64,000 bases of DNA, from the NCBI RefSeq assembly GCF_008831285.2, contig NC_045141.1:24020742-24084741 (forward strand), written 5' to 3'. Below, in pieces: positions 25,353 through 37,332 of this stretch (positions are counted from its first letter, which is position 1; each line of letters starts with the position of its first letter). Both the position numbers and the translations under genes were made by a program. Under the pieces are notes generated by a model that had not been told where the DNA came from, searched no databases, and was given only the letters and a program-made list of their open reading frames with translations. The DNA comes from Nymphaea colorata (Eukaryota; Streptophyta; Magnoliopsida; Nymphaeales; Nymphaeaceae).

Positions 25353-28300
25353 GGACGTACGACAGGGACAAAACCTGACCATCTTTCCATGTTCATATTG
25401 TCTTGGATTCCTGTGTGGTTAAACTTCGAAGCTGAAGCCGCGTCAGTTTCACCTGAGGCTTAATGACACAAACACACGGGACCAAGCCAATAATTCTGCG
25501 TCAACTTGGTCCGGAACGGGCTCTCAGCTATCTGGACAAGCCAAGCAAGTGAACGAGAACTTCCTGGGGGAGCCTATCTCCTGGATAAGATGGCTCATAC
25601 AGAAAGTGAGGGCACCAAGTTTGATGGTGGTCCACTGTGTCGCAAGCACTGGACTGCACGCCCTGGAGTTATTTGTCCAGAACCACTCGATCAGGGAAAC
25701 ATAGCTTTCTGCTCATTTTGGGAAGATGGTCTTTTCTTTCTCTGCATTCTGTCGACGGTACATCGATCCGGATGTCTGTGCTTGCAAAAGTAGGTTTGGA
25801 AGAATTGGGTAGTCTTAATTATACGTGCTTGTTAATTGCCAATCAAGGATGTGATGCATTGTCTTTTAACAACTTCCCATTGATCTGCTGGCGAAGTCAA
25901 TCCTCAATGGTATCAACCTTTCGGCAAGGGTCGACGATCACTTTGGTTGCCGACACCGACAGAGATTACCTGGAAAAAAAAATAAAAGCCTACCATGAGA
26001 TTTCCTTTAAGTTCTCTATGTGAATTCGTAGCGTACAATTTCTCGCTTCACTCCCTTTGATACGACATTGGTCAATTAAAGAGACTGTAGTGTACACAGG
26101 TTAAACTTTTGTCATAGAGTGAGAATCGCTGTTGAGCGAGAGAGAGCGGGCTAGGGACTGGATGGTAGCGTGAGAAGGGGGAACATTCTGAGGTGTATAA
26201 TTTGAAGCAAAAACCAAAAAATACAGGAAAAGGGACAATGCCCTTTCATCTTTTTTTTATGTGGCAGGGAGAAGTCCTTTTCTTTCGAGTGAGCGAGCCC
26301 ACTTGAACAAAACTCTCTAAATTTGCTCGCCTTTTGGGGCCATGATGTGCCTTTCCCTTCCTGACCAGCCAAACCTTTAATATATACAATGTAGATAGTT
26401 TTTCAGCCCTTCTCAAATTAAATTTTATATATGGGTGTCGTCCCCGACTCGAAGATCTGGCTCCTGGCCCGCACCAAGCAGCTTAGATATGGTCGATCGT
26501 CCTAGTTTGAGGCCACAAACCTAGCCTATATACCTTACAACCTTTGCACATATATGTAATATGTCCTATAGTACAGGTACTTGCATTGAAAGACTCACTG
26601 AAAGCTGAAACTTTCACTCGACCCTTTACTTTTGATACCTTGAAGTGTTGTCTTTTTTTTGTGCTTCAACTTACACATTAGTTCATGAAGTTAATGCTTA
26701 TGACACTCGAAATGAAACTGACTACCTATTAACCATTGTGTCAACTACTTTAGGGACAACATCCATTAATATTAATATTAAGAGGGATCTAGGGTTGACG
26801 GGCAGTGGCCATGAGGTAGGGCTGTATATAACGCGAGTCCAGTCAAGAGCTAGATACAAATCAATTCGTGTACAGATCACTATAATGAAAAATGAAGTGG
26901 GTACTTGGCATCAGGAGCTTGGATGGCCAGCATTTCTTGGTGGGACTGTCACAAGATTCAGATCCAGGCACTAAGTGTGCTCGATAAGACACGTTGGTCT
27001 GACCTTTGCCAAGGCTTTAAGGGTCGGCAACGATACATTTCAAAACTTTTAGGCCTCAATACAAATATGCATGCGCGCGTGCAAGCACACGCCGTACTTT
27101 CCTCTCTTATAACTTTATACATTTTTAATTTCCACTTTTTCTCTAGATATTGGGTTTTGCGTCTACTTCTCTTTTTCTTTTTTGGCATTCTTGAAGAAAA
27201 CCAGAGAAAACTACACAATTCGATTTGCCATGAGATGTTGAGTGACTGTACGGATGCACATCACCGACTCGAGATCCATGTAGCTTTGTCTCTTTTTTCT
27301 TGGATCTTAAATCCAAGGACATGAGATCTCTTCACTATATATATCTGGCATGAGGTCCCACAGTAGATCCAATCTTGATCTTGGTGTCTATGGATCTGCC
27401 ACCACAGGCCGCGTTAAGACGCAGGAACCCACCCTTGAAAAGAATCAAGACCCAATGTTGAAGTCCTGTCTGACACTGGGCCAGTAGCCCTTAAATTTTG
27501 GGGACTATAGTCAGCAAGAATATGGTGTTGACTGAGAGTGTGGGGGCACAAGCCCTAAGCAAAGCTTGTAACAAGATGGAGATGGAGAGACATCCATGGG
27601 TAAATGACCTTGCTACCATGGTAGCTAGAAGAAATGAAGGGCAGTGAGTTGATCTCAATTGAATGCTAAGTGATCTGTCCATGGCTACCGTATCATGTCC
27701 AGCATTAATGGCGAGTCCTCACCTCACCTCACCTGCCTTTGTATATTTTTCCCATACAAAAGTACCCAAGCAAAACACTCTGTGCATGGTGAATTTGAGT
27801 GCCAACAAAGTTGGTACCTGATTCTTCCTTACCATGCCAGACCCAAATGTACTGGATTTTACTTGTTTTCAAAATTACAACCAGATCAAGATGAGTTTGG
27901 CAGAATATACCTTTTACCATACCTCCTCATGCCAGCAAGTTAGAACTCATCATAATACAAGATCCAAATTCAAAACTGCATTAGATCGTGGCGCCAAATC
28001 GGATCCACAATCCAATAACCTGAAATTCAACGTGCTCATCTTGTTCATTCTAGATTTATGTGGTACCAAGCTTGGGCCTAGCCGAGTCCGGGCCTAGCCG
28101 AGCCAGAAGGTGCCCTCAACACAGTAGCAAAGCCACATATGAGCAGTACTAGTGCCTTAGCTTAGATTTCTGGCTCTGCTACTGCTGGTGAAGAGGTACA
28201 TATTCATTTCAAAGAACAAGGATTATATTGATTAAATCAAATGAAATGACCAAAACTATTGCCAGATCTACGGAGTGAAGTGCTGCCAATTTAACATCCG

Positions 28301-28509
28301 CGCGGTACGTAAATGTACAGGTGCAGTCAAAGAGGGCAAGGTTAAAGGCAACTTCGTTCAGGCGTATTTTCTTAAGTAGTTTGTACATTTAATAATATTT
28401 TCTTCTTTTCCATTGAATTTAAATCATATTACAGCTAGTCGGCGCGAAGCATGTCCCTGTGGTTAGTTCTGGTCATGTTTCACTTCTCCATTGCATTTGG
28501 ACACCCTGC

Positions 28510-28770
28510 AACAAGGGGCCGAGGCAGGGGTGTTTGCCTCCCCTCAAATTTTAAAAATTCAAAAAATTTTAGTTTCACTCACATAAAGATTTTGAAATAT
28601 TTCTATTTCAGTTCATGTTAAAATTTTGAAACTATAGTTTGTCTCCTGCAATATGAAAAATTCTTGGTTTCGCCCCTTGCTTGTGTATGGAGAGATTGTT
28701 GCAAGCAGGGATAAAACCAAGAATTTTTAGTTGTAGGATAGTTTCAAAATTTTAACATGAACTGAAATAG
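28510..28770. repeat. Foldback repeat with about 70-bp inverted arms
   Basis: The segment at 28603-28683 (CTATTTCAGTTCATGTTAAA onward) is mirrored by 28703-28770, which ends AACATGAACTGAAATAG. Both arms contain TTAAAATTTTGAAACTAT or its complement and the word for ATTCTTGGTTT. The spacer is about 20 bp. The left arm continues outward to about 28510 through GAGGCAGGGGTGTTTGCCTC and AATTTTAAAAATTC. Arm identity looks like about 80-85% by eye. A related word occurs at 49830-49885, so this is probably two head-to-head copies of a dispersed element. Confidence 0.7.
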
Positions 28771-29571
28771 GAATATATATATATATAAGAACTTCAGTTT
28801 GAGGAACTTTTATTGGTTAAGTGTACCATGTTTATCTAAGTCAACTCCTTGGAACTCTGCTTTAACATGTGATAATTTCTTAGAAAGCCTAACAGGTTCT
28901 AAGGATAACAGGTGTCTCTATGCACTACTTTGAGTTTTATATACCCACTTGTTAAAAGGTTGAATTTAGGACCTTCGAATTTAAATAATTTAAGAGTTCA
29001 ATGTCTAGCTAGGCAACATTGATTTGCTGCTCAGTCTGATGGAACAGACTGGTAAAAAAAAAAAAAAAAAAGAGAAAAAGGAAAAAGGCGAGGAGGTAAG
29101 TTGCACGGAGATTTACCTCGCCTCCTATCAGATTGGTGCTCCAAAAAAGTGAGATATTGAAAAGGCAAAAAAAGGGTACGAGGCCAGATAGAGAAGAACT
29201 ACAAGGACCATATCCAGCCTCATTTGGTTCCTTGGTGCCTAGGGAAAGTTGGCTTGAATGATTCATTTTTATTTAATTATATATATTTTCCTCACTGCCA
29301 AACAAGGCTGTATCAGCTGACGCGCTTTGACATGGTTTCGTTCTTATTTTAGCTTGACAATAAAAACATGCTTATTTTAGTGAAGAAAAAGTTAAAAAAG
29401 AAAAGAAAAAAGAATAATCCATATAGCTGGGCCGAGTTGGCTGGTCCATGCTCATCTACCGATACAGCCAGTATGGCAGCCGAAGCCCTGAGATAAGTAT
29501 GTCAGTCTATTGTTTCGATGAAAGAGATACTATAAGAGGTTGATGCTTTTTCCTTTCTCCTTCGCTCGGGG

Positions 29572-29780
29572 GTTACTTTGAGACTTGGTGAAAATGAAAC
29601 CCATGTAAACTAAACTATGGTGCATGAGCCGAAGCACGATGAGAGTTACTTTGAGATTTTGGGTGGAAGCCAGACACATGTAAACTAAGTATTGCGCATA
29701 AATCTAAGCATGATGAGAGTTACTTTGAGACTTGGATGGAAAGCGAGACACATGTAAACGAGAGTATCTTGCATAAGTCT
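29572..29780 (+). repeat. 73/74-bp tandem repeat, three copies
   Basis: Units begin with GTTACTTTGAGA at 29572, 29645 and 29719. Each contains CATGTAAAC and, in the first two, GATGAGA at the end. The third unit is shorter. Copies are diverged by roughly 20-25%. No coding potential is seen. Confidence 0.8.
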
Positions 29781-31154
29781 ACTGATCGATAGGTTAGTTG
29801 GTTTCAGGTTTGATTTTTGTGAGTGCCAATTTTGTGTGCAAATGGATGCAAACGGCAGAAGAAGGGTGTGATTGTTATTGATCACGGCCGGTGAAAGAAA
29901 CCGGCCGGTGTGAGCCGATATGGGCCATTAATATTTACCACTTACCAGTGGTGAGATGAGCTGGGCAGTGGACAGGCTCTTGCCAGATCATCCAACAAAA
30001 ACGATCGCTTGGTTTCCAGTCATTGAACTCCACTGTTCCTCATGTATCATGAAGATGCAGTCCTGCAGCTTTTCTCAGTCGTTGTGCTCAGAATAATTTT
30101 TTATTTTTAATATTTAGATAAATTTTTGTGTTGAATACGGTACGTACGCGGCATGCTGAGCACAAGTGCCAAATGGATTCTGGAAGGGCAGAAGGTGCCT
30201 CTGTCCTTTTTAAAGAAAACTGTGATTTTCTTTTCTTTCTTCTTTTCACTGCAGAGATGAAAAGTTGGGGAAAAAAGCAACTCATAGATCGGGAAGCTAG
30301 AGGTCTTCCTTGATGTCTGCCTTTCTCATTAATAAATTCTGATGATAATCCACGAATATAAAATTATTTCTTTCTGTATCTCAATCTTGATACGTCTCTG
30401 CAAAAGACGAAAAGCAAGGTTGCTCGGTAGCTTGATGGATGAGTTCATAATTACGTACCATCCACCACAAATAGTGACACCACATTCGAGGTCCTATCAG
30501 ATTAGATTAATTGATCTGAGAAACTTTTCAACTTTTTTAATGCACAATACTGTGGCAAAGTTTGCACGGAAGGACGTCGGCGTCGTATTTTATTTGGAAA
30601 CATTAAAATCTTGAACGCGCAAATGAAGCGAAAATCGTGTTAGATGCTTTGATTTTGGCGGCAGATCTAGTTTTCCGGGAAGTAGTTTTGACGCTAAAAT
30701 CAGATTCCTGACGTGGGGTCACAGTCATCAAAATAGACTCCAAAGATCAACAAAATCGTTCAATATTCTTATATGTTTTCTCTGAAAGAATGATGGTGCA
30801 CATCCCCATTGGCATTATGTCCTGTGGCGTTTACAGAACCGCATTTTTCAGATAAAATTGCAGAAAGATTTCGATCATTGGATACCCATCAATCATGAAG
30901 TGTTAAGTGGACTAAGTCCGCTTCATAATCCATTACCTAAGGCAAAAATTTTCTGATCTTGCATAATTGCATCTCAAATGATACATCAAGGTGCTGGCCG
31001 GTCGCTACCAACAGTACATATCGCCAATAACATATGGCCTTTCAAGGCATAACTCAGATTCTTTGAATCTTTAACAATGAAAAGAAAAAAAATCGAAATG
31101 AATAGCAACTGTTCAATGAAACCTCTTAGCTCCTGGCATGTTTTGAGAAGCTAT

Positions 31155-31443
31155 AGGGATTGTTTGGATAGCAACCTAAAACCAGGTTTTGTCAAAACAC
31201 CACTTCAAGAATGTTTGGATTTCATGAAAACTTGGTTTTGTCAAAAACCCAGTTTTGGTAAAACCTGGTTTTCATAAAAGGCCAGAAAAACCTGCCTCAA
31301 CTCAGGTTTTTCAAGCGAAACTGATTTTTGCCACTCAACCAAGTTTTTTACTTGTCATCCAAGCATCAAAATCAAGTTTACAAAACTGGCTTTTTAACTA
31401 GGCTTTCATAAAACCATCTTTTGGAGGGTGTCATCCATGCTCC
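31155..31443. mobile_element. MITE-like element (TGTTTGGAT termini), copy 2
   Basis: The left end AGGGATTGTTTGGATAGCA and the right end GGAGGGTGTCATCCATGCTCC form an imperfect inverted repeat like that of the element at 10721-10946. The body of about 290 bp is built of repeated AAACCAGGTTTTG / AAAACCTGGTTTT words, so it can also fold internally. It is non-coding. Confidence 0.65.
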
Positions 31444-31565
31444 TATTTTACTCGACGGAAACTACCATCCCAGGCTGAAAAACTTTGTCGCTCGCTCGAA
31501 TCGTAAAACTCCCAATCCATCTTCCATCCTCGTGATCCTGGCATGTGTTCGTTTTTACACAGGAC

Positions 31566-31695
31566 TGATTGAATTAGAAACTATGATTGAATTAGAAACT
31601 AGGCACCTACCAGCCGCCGCTTAACCGATCAAGTGCATGAAACCCATTGAAGCAAAAAACTGATCAAGTGCATTAAACCCATTGAAGCAAAAAAT
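31566..31695 (+). repeat. Two adjacent small tandem duplications (18 bp and 35 bp)
   Basis: TGATTGAATTAGAAACTA occurs twice in tandem from 31566 with an 18-bp period. A 35-bp unit beginning GATCAAGTGCAT occurs at 31627-31660 and 31662-31695 with one or two differences. Both look like replication-slippage products. Confidence 0.8.
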
Positions 31696-34600
31696 ACGTA
31701 GTTCTTATTACAAAATTTCGATCAGGTCACAACCCATTTCACATTCTCGTGGCCCCTGTTCACAAAGAAGCGCTATACTTACAAGTTGTGACCGGATCTT
31801 AGTTTTCTTGAAAGTTTAGAAGTCTCTAAAAACTAGATTAGGAAAAAGTGTGACATAACAAAGGCGACGGGTTCCTATATTTTAACGTGGAACTCAAAGG
31901 CATGGCAACCTGAATGCTGATCATGCATCTTGTGGACATTAATATATGATAAAAAGGAAAGGATTGAAAAAGAAAACATTGGGGGAACTCTGCTGCAGTA
32001 CCGTACTCCCTCAGATATATCGCAATTAATTTCAGCAAAGTAGTGATGGCTGCCCCGAAATGACTTGCGGCGGTGTGTCGGCACAGGGAATCCGTGACGC
32101 TTAGGGGTGGCCCAATGTGGGTCTGCTTGCCGACAACCCAAATGGCTTGGTAGGACGCCGGGAAGGAAAAAGTATACGCCACGAACAAAAAAAATGAAAC
32201 CCAGACCTTTCAATTTTTTGTTAAAATATTATTTTAAATAAAATATAAACATCTTAATATATTTATCAAAGCTATTTTGATATAAATCATGTTTTGAATC
32301 AAGTTGTTTTATGAAAAATGTTGATTTTTCTATTATCAAAATGTTCATGAGAGCTATTCATTTTTGTTCTTTATAAAAACACTATGAAAACCCAAAAATA
32401 ATTAACTTAATATGTATATTATGCATTACCTATCCTTAACATCATGTTAGTAAAGTTAGATTTTCAAAAAAAAAAAAAACACTTTAAATATCATATTTAA
32501 AGGGTTTGGTTTTTATCCCTGCTCTATTGGTCTGATTTCTACCAAGCATTATATGTATATTCTCTCTCTATCTTCGTTTTTTTTTATTCGGCGTTGCATT
32601 AATATGGTCCAAGAATAGAAAGTTGAGTGACATATATCCAACTTTTGGCACGAGATATTAATATTAGCTCTAAAATTCTAAACTATGGCAGTCATCTGCC
32701 ACCGTGCTAGGTCAATAATGGCCTACTTTGACACCGATGGGAGAGGTCTTCCTTTCCATTTTGAAGGAAAAGAACCTGTGATCAACCAATTGAGTTCGTC
32801 CATTGATCTGCCTGGTATAAGTAACTCTCTCTCTCTCTCACATGCATTCACAAACACACACAAAGGCGAAGTACGTCGTTGAATCTTACATATCGAGTGG
32901 CTCCTTATCAGTGCACAAATGCCCTACACTCCATAATGCAATTAAAGTTGGTTTTGGAGTATATGTACGAAAGGAGAAGCGCCACTGTTTTCTACTATAA
33001 AGAGTTCCAAGAAAGCGAAACTTTATAGTGTCTACCAAATAAAACTGCAGATGCAACCGAAAATGTCTGCAACTCAGTCTCTTGTTCAAGTGATCTATCT
33101 TATTCCTGTCGCTGCCCTTCTGGTGTATGTATTGATCTGGAGAGTCATTAAACTGAGGATGGTCCTCACTCACGACCTGCAGCCTTTTTTTCAAAGAAGG
33201 CGGCGAATTTGATCGCTATATATATTTACATGAGAAATGCATGGCGAAAATCAACACCACTCGCGTGTCTACTTGATCTGGTTCAAATTTGAAGGATGAG
33301 AATAGTATACATGCTTACTTGTGAGGTGAAGCACCATTAATTCTTGCTTAATAAAGAACTCCAACCCTCAAATAGTTATATCTCTCATTAGATTCAAGAA
33401 CACCCAGGCCAAATTAAGGTTCGACGAATTAATTATAATGGAGCAAATGGACAGAAACTTGCGATTGATTACAATACTTTGAATTAATCATCAGTTCATG
33501 ACCACAATATCTTGTTGGTCTTGCTTAGGACTGATTAGGAAGCATTCAGACCATTATGTCCACACATTATTCAGAAGAAAGTGAAAGTGGTTGAGGCGTG
33601 GAGCCTCATTTTTGTTTCCGATCTTTATCTGTCCAAGTTTGTCTCCTCAACCGATGGAATTTTGAAGCTCCCATTAGCTTAAACTTTCGGCATTTTATGG
33701 AGATATAGAGAAACCAGACAGCGGATGGATAATGAGTCCATTCAAGCTGTCTGACATCATTGGTCTTCCATTAGAAGACAAGAAAGTAAGCTAAACATTG
33801 TTCTAATGAAATTCGAAGTGGCAAAGAACTGAAAAAAGAGAACTGTAATTTAGCTCTTGCAGATCCCCACTATCGAAACTAATATGATCAGCATACATCC
33901 GATTAGTGTATAAGAAAACATCTTATATGTTAATCATCTAAAAGGAGCCAACAAAAATCTCCAACCGATATCCATCCGTTCAAGTGCATGAGATTAGGCT
34001 ATTAGATGTAACAGTTGGAGAGATTTATGGAGTGAATCGTATGTCACGAACCTTTCATAGTTGCGTTAGGTTTCATGTTTGTGGCAAAGTTCCTCTTGTC
34101 AACTCTTTTCAATGATTGCTCAAAGGAAAAGGTGGAGGAATTGAATGGTCTGAAGGTTTTAGACAATCATCTTATTTGACAAGTTGGGGGCCGCTTTCCA
34201 CACCCAACATAATTTTCATATTAATTCCATGGCCTATCCTGCCGACAGTTTTGCTTTATGCCAAAGGACAAAAACCCTAGTTTGGATGGACACTCCCTCC
34301 TCTACCTAATGAAGATGACCCACTGATCATTTTTTCTCGATACAAAATTAATTGTAGGTTCCTTTGAACGCTATACATCATATCAGACTCATATAATTAA
34401 TCAGGACTTCTTTTTCATTGATCGTATTGGAGGTTATATATGTTCATATTTTGCTCTTTTTTAGGGCTTCTTCTTGTTCTTCTTTAGCACCTATGGTAGA
34501 CGTCCGAGGTAGTTGGTCAGGGTTGCAGTTGTAGATCACTGGGTGTTACCTTGTCTTTCTCGATTTTGACCCTTCTTGGGGATCTAAATTTGATACTTAA

Positions 34601-34779
34601 GCAAAGGGAGAAGGAAAATCTTGGAGCTATCATTTGCTTGTGACAAATTGATTTTCATTTTACAGCCTGCTTTTTTTTTCGGTTGTTTAAAAAGGGGCAC
34701 TATATGTTCTTTATAGTTAAATGTGTCAATATATCTGATTTGAACAACATATCTGATCGAACAATTTCGAAGAAATCAG

Positions 34780-35135
34780 TTATGGTAAAAAAAAATTAAT
34801 ATACGATTAAAAAATCAGATCAGATTCAGATTTAAGAAATGACATCAGATTGGATTCGGATTCAGATATACATAAATATCTTATTTGATTCGAATTTAAT
34901 TTTAAATAAATATCCTATATCCAATGCTCTTACATTTCGAAATTAGCTAGAATGTCATGGTTAAAAATTTGAATTCATGTAAATATTGGATTCAGATTGG
35001 ATTCAAATTGTGAAATTGGATTTCAGATTCGGATTTGGATATGACTTTTCTTCATTCATATTTGAATGAATCCCCAGTATATGAATTTCTAAGCATATAC
35101 AATTAAGAGTATATCTTATTCGAATCCGATCTGTT
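34780..35135 (+). repeat. GATTC-rich dispersed repeat, copy A
   Basis: About 350 bp rich in GGATTCGGATTCAGAT-type words. In order it contains AAATAAATATCCTATATCCA, AATGCTCTTACATTT, GATATGACTTTTCTTCATTC and AAGAGTATATCTTATTCGAA. The same order is seen in reverse orientation at 45430-45790 and, more diverged, at 36720-36990. No open frame was found. The class is unknown. Confidence 0.7.
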
Positions 35136-36719
35136 GACAACTTTAATTTTTTGTTATTTTTCAAAATAAGGTGCGTATTATTTTGTATAATTTGTTCAAT
35201 GTGGGCTTCAAGTAAACTTAGTTTAACCTGAAAAAAAAAAGTATAAAGCTTTATCTGCAACTTTTTTCTTCTGAAAGAGCCAGCTATATCATGTAATACT
35301 CGAGCTACAACCTACCGGCATCACTCCCATGAATTTCTAATATGCCACATAAACGGTAAAATTATGATTTAATAACCGAGGATATTAATATTTAAAAAAA
35401 TTGCAGCTAGGTCAACAGAAGCTTCATTACTTGAGAGTTGCTATGAAATATGACCCTTAAATCCTAAGAAATATTCTCTTTTTAAAATTCAAGTGATTAG
35501 GTAGTCCCAAAATGAAAATTTCCTTTTATTATTACAACATTTGACAACAAAAATCTAATCCTATAATGATAATGAAACCTTGAAAATATGTACATTTTCA
35601 TTGGTATTAATCATATAGCTTTTTAATTAATATTCTGAATTTAGATTTTCTTGTTTTAACACTTTCCGAGCTCTCAACTAGATTGTTTGAGGTTTAATTT
35701 ATATGCTTTATCTGCGCTTTTTGCATGACTGATTATGGGGCAGTATAGACCAGAACGAGAAAAAACTGACGACGGCACCATCCTTGTCAAGCTTTGCCAA
35801 AATTAACTATATAAAATGAACCCCGGCCCAACCTTTTGTGATGATGCATTACTTCTGGCTATTCTTGTCATTACTATTCCATGTATCTGCCCTGAAGACG
35901 GAGACAAATTCATGAAACACTTCAAAATTTTTCATAAATTTACTCCAATCTTTAGGCAGATACATAAAACACTATCATATACTATTTCTGCTGCATGTAT
36001 TCTCACAATCTGCGACATCACAACCTCTGGAGTCTGTGCCGCATATACAACGACCATGTAAAAGGATGACCAAGACAATTAGAGTGCGACGGATGATCAA
36101 TCTAAAGATTTCTTGTCACTGAAATGTGCTAATTATTGGAAGCAGATAACAGAATTTGAAAAAATTGGGCTTGATCAAATTGGGAAATCAAAAAAGCCAA
36201 AATCTCATTCTCATATCTCAACTGTTCATATTAAATTCGTATGTAAACCAAGTGGTTGACCTACATAGTAGGAAAGAGGTTTCATGCATATCAGATTCAT
36301 GAAATTAGGCAACAAATTTAAACTCCTTCATGAACCAATCACAAAATGTTCCCTCTTTTATTAAAAGACAGCTCCAAGAATTATGTGGATGATCATGTAC
36401 TTAATTTTTCGGTAACCTACAGTTAAATCGCGATCTTCACTTGGTAAGAACGATGGCATTCTATCAACCAGTAGATCGCCCTTGCTCTTGTAAAGTCCTA
36501 CTAAATCACGGGAAACAGACATATTCTTGCCCTCTTTCAACTTAAAATTCAGATCTATTCTTGCCAAGAAAGATTTTTTTTTTTGGCTAATTACAAGGTA
36601 TATCGTGAAACATTTGTAAAAAATCATATTTGTTTGTAAAAATTTGGATATGAAAAAAAAAGTTGACGACCAATTAAGAAATTGGTTTGTGTTCGCCTTT
36701 AAGAAATGACATCCCCCGT

Positions 36720-36990
36720 CCAATTAGCAATCGACTGGATTTCATTTTAAATAAATATTCTGGATCCAATGTCCACACTGTTCTATAGTAATCCGGTTCA
36801 GGTCCAGTTTAAAAGTTGGGTTCAGATTTGAATGTGAATATAAAAATACAGATCCAGATCAGAATCGGATTGTCATGAATTTGGATTCAGATATGCATTT
36901 ACTTTTCTTCGTTTATATTTGACTGAAAAATTTGTAAACATAAAAACGGATATGGTTGACAGTACATCCATCTCAAATTCAACACATTGA
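36720..36990 (+). repeat. GATTC-rich dispersed repeat, copy B (diverged)
   Basis: Contains AAATAAATATTCTGGATCCA, several CAGATCCAGATCAGAATCGG-like words, then TTGGATTCAGATATGCATTT and ACTTTTCTTCGTTTATATTTG. These are in the same order as copy A at 34780-35135 but more decayed, with some segments missing. Confidence 0.55.
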
Positions 36991-37291
36991 CATCCCTATT
37001 AATGGGTGACATACAGTAGCACAAGAAGAGCCATTTAGTGTATACGGCTAACTGAATATCATTTTATGAACCAACTGGAGGCAATTAGCTTACTACAGTA
37101 GGAGACCTATGCGTGGGCTGGTGTGGGCTAATGCCCACCCCAACCACCACCAGCCCTTGAAAATTTTTATTAGGTCCATCCAGATGTGGGGAAGTAGAGA
37201 AGAGTGCAAAAAAGGAAAGAAATCGAGCCGACTGTTCATTTGTTTTCAGGTGGATGGTACTAGTTGGATAATCTGGGTGATTTTTGAATCA

Positions 37292-37332
<41 letters not shown>
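37292..37332. repeat. (AC)n(TA)n compound microsatellite
   Basis: An AC array of about 20 bp is followed directly by a TA array of about 20 bp. Confidence 0.9.

Noticed and set aside
31838-32213. Two overlapping minus-strand frames of 112-116 codons
   Set aside because: No ATG context, no domain, no flanking exons, and the two frames contradict each other.
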